Assembly (NCBI GenBank): GCA_017543905.1
Contig: JAFYFC010000025.1
Coordinates: 1-64,000, forward strand
Length of the DNA stretch: 64,000 bases
Reading direction: 5' to 3'
DNA from: Clostridia bacterium
GTDB lineage: Bacteria > Bacillota > Clostridia > Christensenellales > Aristaeellaceae
Part shown: positions 58,181-64,000 of the stretch, piece by piece
Layout: every line of letters starts with the position of its first letter
Numbering within the stretch: position 1 is the stretch's first letter
Program-made: the position numbers and the translations under genes
Notes under the pieces: model-generated
Databases searched by the model: none
What the model saw: only the letters and a program-made list of their open reading frames with translations
What the model was told of the DNA's origin: nothing

Positions 58181-59961
58181 CGAAAAACGACAAAAAACAG
58201 CAAAGCAAACGCCGCTCTCCGGCGATGTGGCTGGTGGGGCTTATGAAGCCCTACGCGCATAAAATACTTTTTTCCACGCTGCTTATCGTGCTTGCGAACC
58301 TGGCGGACCTCACGAAGCCCCGCATATATGCGATAATCATAGACGATTTTCTTAAAAACGGCGGAAATCCCGACGGCAATTTCATAACGAGCTCGCTTAC
58401 CAACCTCGGCATCAGCTATTTCGCTGTGATATTCGTAAGCGCGGTGTGCTCGCTGTGGCAAAGCCGCATAATCACGCGCATCTGCCAGAAGATACTGCAC
58501 GAGACGCGCATGAAGCTGTTCGACCGCATACACAGGATGAAGCTTAAGGACCTGGACGAAATGGGCAGCGGCCGTCTGCTCACGCGCGCGACCAACGACG
58601 TGGAGGCGCTCGACGAGTTTTACGGAGACGTGCTAAGCGGCCTGTTCCGGGACGTGATACTGCTTGCGGGCATCATTTACATGATGCTTTCGATGAACGT
58701 GCGTCTCGCGCTGGCGGGCTTTGCGGCGCTGCCGGTCATCGCGGCGATAACGCTGTTGTGCCGCGGCGCGCTTAAACGCAACTTTACCAAAATGAAAGCC
58801 ATTATAGGCAAAATAAATGGTTTCATTGCGGAAAGTCTCTCCGGCATATGCGTGATACGCTCCTTCTCGCGCGAAAAAGAAAAGTGCGAACAGCTGTATA
58901 AGCTCGACCGCGATTACCGAAAGACCACCATGTTTCAGGTGCTTATAAACGGCATAATGCGCCCGATAATGGAGGTAGTTAATTCCGCGGCGATCGTGCT
59001 GGTGCTGATAAGCGGCTTTCGCCTGGCGGGGATAGACACCTCCTTCGCGGAGGCGGGCGTACTGGTCGCGATGACCACGTACATAAAGCAGTTTTTCCAG
59101 CCCATAAACGACCTTGCGGAAAAATACAACACGGTGCAGTCCTCGCTGGTCTCCGCAGACCGCATAAAGACGCTGCTGGACAGAGACGGCGATCTCGAAT
59201 ACGAGGACGAAAGCGCCTACGCCGCGCCGATGCGGGGCGACATAGAGTTCAGAAACGTGTATTTCGCCTACAGCGGCGAGGACTGGGTGCTCAAAAACGT
59301 GACGTTTCACGTGAAACCCGGCGAGCGCGCGGCGTTCGTGGGCGCGACCGGCGCGGGCAAAACCACGATAATCTCGCTGCTGTCCCGCTTTTACACCGTG
59401 CAGAGGGGCGAGATCCTTATAGACGGCGTAAACGTGAACGACTGGCGGCTTTCCTCGCTCAGAAGCCAGATCGGCGTGGTGCTGCAGGACGTGTTTCTGT
59501 TCGTGGGCACGATAGGGGACAACGTGCGCATACACGCGCCGATTTCGGACGCGGAGGTGGAGGAGGCGCTGCGCGTATCCCGCGCGGACACGTTCGTAAG
59601 CCGTCTGCCGGGAGGTATAAACCACATGGTTTCCGAGCGCGGCGCCACGTTCTCGACCGGCGAGCGGCAGCTTATCTCCTTCGCCCGCGCCATCGCCCAC
59701 AAGCCCGCGATACTCGTGCTGGACGAGGCCACCGCGAACATCGATTCCGGCACCGAGGCGCTGATACAGGAGTCCATAAACACTATTTCTCAGGGCAAGA
59801 CAGCGGTGTTCATAGCCCACCGCCTTTCCACCATACAAAACAGCGACTGCATCTATTACCTCGAGCACGGCGAAATTAAGGAGCAGGGCACTCACGACGC
59901 ACTCATGCGCAAAAACGGCCTGTACGCCGCGCTGGTCAGGGCAGGGGACGAGCAGAAATAA
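58177..59961 (+). CDS. ABC exporter half-transporter B
   Basis: The 594-residue partner has the same layout with Walker A GATGAGKTT (about 388), Walker B ILVLDEATANID with catalytic Glu, H-loop AHRLSTI, and a signature FSTGERQ that departs from LSGGQ. Together the altered Walker B of subunit A and the altered signature of subunit B produce one degenerate and one catalytic site, as in TM287/288-type heterodimers. A parS-like palindrome lies inside this gene at 59303-59318. Confidence 0.92.
   Translation: MTKNDKKQQSKRRSPAMWLVGLMKPYAHKILFSTLLIVLANLADLTKPRIYAIIIDDFLKNGGNPDGNFITSSLTNLGISYFAVIFVSAVCSLWQSRIITRICQKILHETRMKLFDRIHRMKLKDLDEMGSGRLLTRATNDVEALDEFYGDVLSGLFRDVILLAGIIYMMLSMNVRLALAGFAALPVIAAITLLCRGALKRNFTKMKAIIGKINGFIAESLSGICVIRSFSREKEKCEQLYKLDRDYRKTTMFQVLINGIMRPIMEVVNSAAIVLVLISGFRLAGIDTSFAEAGVLVAMTTYIKQFFQPINDLAEKYNTVQSSLVSADRIKTLLDRDGDLEYEDESAYAAPMRGDIEFRNVYFAYSGEDWVLKNVTFHVKPGERAAFVGATGAGKTTIISLLSRFYTVQRGEILIDGVNVNDWRLSSLRSQIGVVLQDVFLFVGTIGDNVRIHAPISDAEVEEALRVSRADTFVSRLPGGINHMVSERGATFSTGERQLISFARAIAHKPAILVLDEATANIDSGTEALIQESINTISQGKTAVFIAHRLSTIQNSDCIYYLEHGEIKEQGTHDALMRKNGLYAALVRAGDEQK
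59303..59318. other. Near-perfect parS-type site 4, within a coding region
   Basis: CGTTTCACGTGAAACC keeps the GTTTCACGTGAAAC core, with changes only at the two end positions. It codes for VTFHVKPG in the ABC protein. Confidence 0.55.
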
Positions 59962-59995
59962 AACGCTTTAGGATTTACAGTGCCCTTAAGACAGA

Positions 59996-60037
59996 ACACT
60001 GAAAATTTGCGGCCAGATGGCCGCAAATTTTCAGTGT
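59996..60037. repeat. Perfect 20-bp-arm palindrome after the ABC unit
   Basis: ACACTGAAAATTTGCGGCCA (59996-60015) and its exact inverse (60018-60037) flank GA. It lies between the ABC stop and the ATPase stop, and the core CTGAAAATTTGCGGCC recurs on the other side of the ATPase gene. Confidence 0.85.
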
Positions 60038-60071
60038 GATTTGAAAAGATAGTAAAACGGCATCTGTCCGC

Positions 60072-61325
60072 TCAAATATCCAGACTATTTTCGTTCAGCA
60101 AAAAATCGTACAGATTCATGGTGGTTATGCCGTGCTCGTCCCTGCGGACGTTCAGCGTGTCGTTGACTATCACCAGCTTTTTGAACGAATCGTCCACGTT
60201 CAGCAGGGACGCCTTTTCCTGCTTCGTCTTATTTTCGTCCGGCAGGCTGAAGGCGGATTGCAGATAGTATTTCTTGCTGCCCATATTGGCCACGAAATCG
60301 ATTTCCAGCTGCGCCCTTTCCCTTTTGCCGCTTCCGTTCGTGAGCCTGACCGGCACCACGCCTACGTCTACCTTATAGCCCCGCATGCGCAGCTCGTTAT
60401 AAATAACGTTCTCCATAAGATGCGTTTCTTCGGTTTGCCTGAAGCCGAGTCTCGCGTTTCTGAGCCCCGTGTCCTCAAAGTAGTATTTGAGCGGCGTGCC
60501 TATGTATTTTCTGCCCTTCACGTCGTAACGGTTCGCTTCGCTTATCAGAAACGCGTCCTCGAGATATTTTATATACTGGCTGATCGTGTTTACGGAAATA
60601 TCGGAGCGTAAGCTGCTTCTGAACGTCGCTTCGATTTTGGAGGGATTTGTAAGCGAGCCTACGGCGGAGGCCAGCACGTTTATAATATCGTTCAGCTCCT
60701 GCAGTTTTTCGATACGGTTTCTTTCGCATATATCCTTTATATACGTCTCTTCGAACAGCGTCGTGAGATACTGTATCTTCTGCTGCTCCGTTTTCATCGA
60801 AAGTATCTGCGGCAGAGCGCCGTAGGTCATATAATCAGCAAAGCCCTGATACCTGTCTGAAGGATACGCGCTCATGTATTCCTTGAATGAAAGCGGATAA
60901 ACGCGTATTTCGTCGCCTCTGCCGCGAAACTCCGTAATCACGTCCCTCGACAGAAATTTCGAATTGCTGCCGGTCACGCAGATGTCCAGATTCGGCGTGT
61001 GCAGCAGGGAATTCAGGACCTCCTCGAAATCCTCCAGCAGCTGCACCTCGTCCAGCAGCAGGTAGTATTCCCCGCTGCCAGTAAGCCGGCCTTCTATATA
61101 GGCTAAGATCGCGTCCGCCTTTCTGTATTCCCTGTTTTTTCTTTCGTCCAGAGCTATCCCGATAATATGATCCTCCGGAACGCCGCTTTCCAGCAGATAA
61201 TTTCTGTACAGCTTGAATACGAGGTAGGATTTGCCTGAGCGTCTTACGCCGGTGACGACCTTTATCATGCCGTTGTGAAGCCTGTTTTTTAAGTTGTCAA
61301 GATACTTGTCACGTCTGATCTCCAT
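60072..61325 (-). CDS. AAA_14/DUF4143 ATP-binding protein
   Basis: The 417-residue protein has an AAA domain with Walker A TGVRRSGKSYL (G26-S33), Walker B YYLLLDEVQLLEDFEEVLNS and sensor-like TGSNSKFLSRD, then a DUF4143 domain with YFEDTGLRNARLGF and the C-terminal EIDFVANMGSKKYYLQSAFS, a PD-(D/E)XK-like nuclease pattern. Such genes are numerous in gut bacteria and their role is unknown. It has its own consensus promoter and is bracketed by three copies of one palindrome, so it may behave as a cassette. Confidence 0.85.
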   Translation of the reverse strand: MEIRRDKYLDNLKNRLHNGMIKVVTGVRRSGKSYLVFKLYRNYLLESGVPEDHIIGIALDERKNREYRKADAILAYIEGRLTGSGEYYLLLDEVQLLEDFEEVLNSLLHTPNLDICVTGSNSKFLSRDVITEFRGRGDEIRVYPLSFKEYMSAYPSDRYQGFADYMTYGALPQILSMKTEQQKIQYLTTLFEETYIKDICERNRIEKLQELNDIINVLASAVGSLTNPSKIEATFRSSLRSDISVNTISQYIKYLEDAFLISEANRYDVKGRKYIGTPLKYYFEDTGLRNARLGFRQTEETHLMENVIYNELRMRGYKVDVGVVPVRLTNGSGKRERAQLEIDFVANMGSKKYYLQSAFSLPDENKTKQEKASLLNVDDSFKKLVIVNDTLNVRRDEHGITTMNLYDFLLNENSLDI

Positions 61326-61371
61326 AACGCTTCCTCTGAAAATTTGCGGCCGTTTGCCCGCTTTTTTTCAG

Positions 61372-61400
61372 ATTATACCACACTCCGCATTCCCTGACAA
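61372..61400 (-). promoter_or_regulatory. Promoter of the AAA_14 gene
   Basis: Minus-strand TTGTCA and TATAAT with a 17-bp spacer. A third, imperfect copy of the palindrome (CTGAAAATTTGCGGCC) sits in the leader at 61336-61371. Confidence 0.8.
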
Positions 61401-61407
61401 CAAAAAA

Positions 61408-61445
61408 ACTGAAAATTTATGGCCATTTGGCCACAAATTTTCAGT
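61408..61445. repeat. Palindrome upstream of the AAA_14 promoter
   Basis: ACTGAAAATTTATGGCCA (61408-61425) and TGGCCACAAATTTTCAGT (61428-61445) match as inverted arms with one mismatch and a two-base loop, and share the core of 59996-60037. Confidence 0.8.
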
Positions 61446-61537
61446 ATAGCGGACGCGGCGGTTATAGCATACGGCGCGCGCGTTTCCGTATCTTAATTGT
61501 CTGACGAAATCGGCTTCTTCCGCTTTTGCCCCTCTGT

Positions 61538-63523
61538 TTAATACAGCTTCGCGCCGGCGGGGATGTGGGGATCGACCATCAGCAGATGCAGTTTTTCCTC
61601 GTCGCCTTCCTTATGCAGGGCGCTTATCAGCATGCCGCAGGAATCCACGCCCATCATCTGGCGGGGCGGCAGGTTGACTATGGCGATGCAGGTCTTGCCG
61701 ACAAGCTCTTCCGGCTCGTAATACGCGTGTATGCCGCTTAAAATCGTGCGGTTTTGTCCGCTGCCGTCGTCCAGCGTGAATTTTAAGAGCTTTTTGGACT
61801 TCGGCACCGCTTCGCAATCAAGCACCTTCACCGCGCGGAAATCGCTCTTCGAGAAGGTCTCGAAATCCACCTGCTCCTCAAATAAGGGTTCGATCACGAC
61901 GTTGGAGAAGTCGATTTTCTCTTCAACAGGTGCAGCTTTTTCAGCTTCCTGTGTTGCCTTGCAGGCCTCCTGAGAGGGGCAGGTAAAGCAGGCGCATTCG
62001 AATTCCGCGGGCTTTGCCTCTGCCTTTTCGGGCTTCTCCTTGTCCAAAGGTTTCATCGTGGGGAACAAAAGCACGTCCCTTATGCTGGGGCTGTCGGTCA
62101 GCAGCATTACCAGCCGGTCTATGCCGAAGCCGAGGCCGCCGGTGGGGGGCATGCCGTATTCGAGCGCGTTTATAAAGTCGTAGTCCACCTGCGCCTTCGT
62201 GGCGGGGTCGAGCATTCTGCGCTCCGCGACCTGACGCTCGAATCTCGCGCGCTGGTCGATGGGGTCGTTAAGCTCTGAGAACGCGTTTCCGAACTCAGTG
62301 GCGTTTATAAAGTATTCGAACCTCTCCGTGAACGCGGGATCATCCGGCTTGCGCTTGGCAAGGGGGCTGATCTCCACGGGATAGTCGTAAATGAAGGTGG
62401 GCTGTATAAGCTTTTCCTCTACGAAGGCGTCGAAGAATTCCGCCAGTATCGCGCCCTTCGTGGGTATTTCGGGCAGCTCCACGTTATGCGCCTTCGCGCA
62501 GGCGATCGCGTCCGCGTCGGTCTGCCACGCGTCGTAATCCACGCCCGAATACTGCTTTACCGCTTCCTTCATCGTAAGCCTGCGCCAGCAGCCCAGGTCT
62601 ATCTGATTTCCCTGATACGGCACCACCAGCGCGCCGCACACCTTCTGCGCCACGTGCTTCATCATGTCCTCTACCAGGTCCATCATGCCGTGAAAGTCCG
62701 TATACGCCTGATACAGCTCTATCGAGGTGAACTCGGGGTTGTGCTTGGTGTCCATGCCCTCGTTTCTGAATATCCTGCCCACCTCGTACACGCGCTCCAT
62801 GCCGCCCACTATCAGGCGCTTAAGGTAGAGCTCGGTCTCTATCCTTAATACCATGTCCATGTCCAGCGTGTTGTGATGGGTATAGAAGGGACGCGCGGAC
62901 GCGCCTATCTCGAAGGGCGTGAGTATGGGGGTGTCTACCTCCAGAAAGCCCCGCCCGTCCAAAAACGCGCGCAGCTCGCGCAGTATAAGGCTGCGCTTCA
63001 CGAACGTGTCCTGCACCTCGCGGTTCATAATGAGGTCCAGATACCTCTGGCGGTAGCGCAGGTCCGTGTCCGTAAGGCCGTGAAACTTTTCGGGCAGCGG
63101 ATGCAGGCTCTTGGTAAGCAGCGTGAGCTTCTCCGCGTGCACGCTGATCTCGCCCGTCTTGGTTTTGAACACGCGGCCGGTCACGCCGATTATGTCGCCG
63201 ATGTCCCAGTCCTTGAACGCGGCGTACATGTCCTCGCCCACGTCCTCGCGGCGCGCGTAAAACTGTATCTCGCCGTCGCGGTCGGATAGGTGCGCGAAGG
63301 CCGCCTTGCCCATAACGCGGCGCGACATCATGCGTCCGGCTATCGTCACGTCCTGCCCCTCGAGGCTTTCGAAGCCTTCCAGTATGTCGCGGGAGGAATG
63401 CGTGCGGTCGAATACGGTTATCACGTAAGGGCTTTTGCCCTGCGCCGTCAGCGCGTTCAGCTTGTCCAGCCTTATCTGCTCCTGCTCGGACAGCGCGCGC
63501 GCGGGAATGCTGTTTTCAGCCAT
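61538..63523 (-). CDS. lysS: Lysyl-tRNA synthetase with C-terminal tRNA-binding domain
   Basis: ATG at 63523 follows AGGAGA. The 661-residue class II enzyme has an N-terminal OB-fold anticodon domain and a class II core: motif 2 FRNEGMDTKHNPEFTSIEL, and motif 3 GGLGFGIDRLVMLL. After the core ends near residue 500 there is a linker with four cysteines (FECACFTCPSQEACKA, about 509-523) and a complete EMAPII/Trbp111-type tRNA-binding domain (about 545-661; FSKSDFRAVKVLDCEAVPKS, NRTILSGIHAYYEPEELVGK). This domain is usual in MetRS, not LysRS. It probably increases tRNA binding. The gene follows greA on the same strand. Confidence 0.95.
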   Translation of the reverse strand: MAENSIPARALSEQEQIRLDKLNALTAQGKSPYVITVFDRTHSSRDILEGFESLEGQDVTIAGRMMSRRVMGKAAFAHLSDRDGEIQFYARREDVGEDMYAAFKDWDIGDIIGVTGRVFKTKTGEISVHAEKLTLLTKSLHPLPEKFHGLTDTDLRYRQRYLDLIMNREVQDTFVKRSLILRELRAFLDGRGFLEVDTPILTPFEIGASARPFYTHHNTLDMDMVLRIETELYLKRLIVGGMERVYEVGRIFRNEGMDTKHNPEFTSIELYQAYTDFHGMMDLVEDMMKHVAQKVCGALVVPYQGNQIDLGCWRRLTMKEAVKQYSGVDYDAWQTDADAIACAKAHNVELPEIPTKGAILAEFFDAFVEEKLIQPTFIYDYPVEISPLAKRKPDDPAFTERFEYFINATEFGNAFSELNDPIDQRARFERQVAERRMLDPATKAQVDYDFINALEYGMPPTGGLGFGIDRLVMLLTDSPSIRDVLLFPTMKPLDKEKPEKAEAKPAEFECACFTCPSQEACKATQEAEKAAPVEEKIDFSNVVIEPLFEEQVDFETFSKSDFRAVKVLDCEAVPKSKKLLKFTLDDGSGQNRTILSGIHAYYEPEELVGKTCIAIVNLPPRQMMGVDSCGMLISALHKEGDEEKLHLLMVDPHIPAGAKLY

Positions 63524-63605
63524 ATGCTTCTCCTGTAAATGTATTTGCCTTTTCGCGCAAAGCGCAGGCGAAGGCATCGCCGAATTAATCAGGGATTCAT
63601 TAAGC

Positions 63606-63643
63606 CCCAAAAATAAGGCCTGCCCCAAACAGGCAGGCCCTTA
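63606..63643 (-). terminator. Terminator after greA
   Basis: GGCCTGCC and GGCAGGCC form an 8-bp stem (arms 63617-63624 and 63632-63639), followed on the minus strand by TTATTTTT. It lies between greA and lysS. Confidence 0.8.
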
Positions 63644-63656
63644 TGCGAACCTGCTG

Positions 63657-64000
63657 TTATCTGCGTTTTATTGCGCGTACTTCCATTTTTACCGCGCCGG
63701 CGGGAGTTTCCGCGGTCACCACGTCGCCCACGTGCGCGTTCATAAGCGCCGCGCCGATGGGGGATTCGCTGGATATAAACAGCTTCGCGGGATCGCTCTC
63801 AGTAAAGCCCACTATCGTATAATCGTCCTCTTCCTCGTATTCCATGTCGTATACCGTTACCACCGTGCCCAGCGATACAATGTCCGCGGTCGCGTCGTCC
63901 TCGTCCACTATAGTCGCGTTCGCGAGCAGGTCCTCCAGCTGCACAATGCGGCCCTGTACGCGCGCCTCTTCGTTTTTGGCTTCGTCGTATTCCGCGTTTT
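63657..64000 (-). CDS. greA: Transcription elongation factor GreA, C-terminal part
   Basis: The frame continues beyond the end of the window. The visible 114 residues read NAEYDEAKNEEARVQGRIVQ (end of the coiled coil) and then the FKBP-like C-terminal domain with VSLGTVVTVYDMEYEEEDD, ISSESPIGAALMNAHVGDVV and VKMEVRAIKR, the signature GreA/GreB end. GreA rescues stalled RNA polymerase by stimulating transcript cleavage. The N-terminal part of the coiled coil is outside the window. Confidence 0.95.
   Translation of the reverse strand, partial: NAEYDEAKNEEARVQGRIVQLEDLLANATIVDEDDATADIVSLGTVVTVYDMEYEEEDDYTIVGFTESDPAKLFISSESPIGAALMNAHVGDVVTAETPAGAVKMEVRAIKRR

Noticed and set aside
1-64000. tRNA, rRNA or CRISPR arrays
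   Set aside because: None were seen by eye. Regular spacer-repeat patterns are absent; the 22-bp array at 190 has no spacers. A tRNAscan or CRISPR finder run would be decisive.

Overview
The window looks like a chromosomal segment of an uncultured, moderately GC-rich, probably gut-dwelling Clostridia-type Firmicute. The main reasons are a lysine (L-box) riboswitch on dapA-dapB, perfect sigma-A promoters with 17-bp spacers in front of many genes, AGGAGG-type ribosome binding sites, four BspA-type leucine-rich-repeat proteins, a CvpA/DUF5711 pair, and pepC, glgP and GH13 genes like those of gut Clostridia. Genus or family cannot be read from the sequence. Three perfect parS-type palindromes and one near-perfect one lie between 53.6 and 59.3 kb, which suggests that the right part is close to the replication origin.

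Layout. 0-3.5 kb: remnant of an IS21-like element end, MerR regulator with a YhfC-type membrane protease, a Fic remnant, a hypothetical gene and an acetyltransferase. 4-13 kb: a Cache/HAMP/PP2C phosphatase, a small LRR protein, an AMMECR1/MEMO fusion, an ACT protein, an acetyltransferase, hicAB with a visible operator, phosphofructokinase and an orphan HTH gene. 13-17.3 kb: the riboswitch-controlled dapA-dapB unit, a secreted protein and a sialidase-fold protein. 17.3-21.3 kb: an AT-rich SF1 helicase-PLD nuclease-zinc ribbon gene, now frameshifted, next to a truncated alkD. 21.5-25.4 kb: a leftward unit with a mannitol dehydrogenase-like enzyme, two radical SAM enzymes, a small Imm32-like protein and a 38-residue CTHGCC peptide whose gene carries a 1-nt deletion. 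25.4-27.7 kb: a toxin-antitoxin graveyard, with a DUF3990 toxin/antitoxin pair between matched palindromes, AbiEi, and AbiEii reduced to its two ends.

27.8-35.4 kb: a HAD phosphatase, a carbohydrate unit (AraC-type sensor, Gfo/Idh/MocA oxidoreductase, clan GH-D glycosidase) and an SH3b protein. 35.6-46.1 kb: a giant LRR protein fused to a complete sugar-binding-protein domain, then glgP with GH13 (glycogen or maltodextrin breakdown) and pepC. 46.8-53.6 kb: two more LRR proteins, a NUDIX hydrolase, a DUF6591-like membrane protein and an HTH regulator. 53.7-64 kb: CvpA and DUF5711 proteins, a degenerate metallophosphoesterase with a heterodimeric ABC exporter, an AAA_14/DUF4143 ATPase bracketed by palindromes, lysS with a tRNA-binding tail, and the 3' end of greA.

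Three families of interspersed palindromic repeats fill most long intergenic gaps. No tRNA, rRNA, CRISPR array or intact insertion sequence was recognised. All calls come from reading the sequence; no database search was possible.
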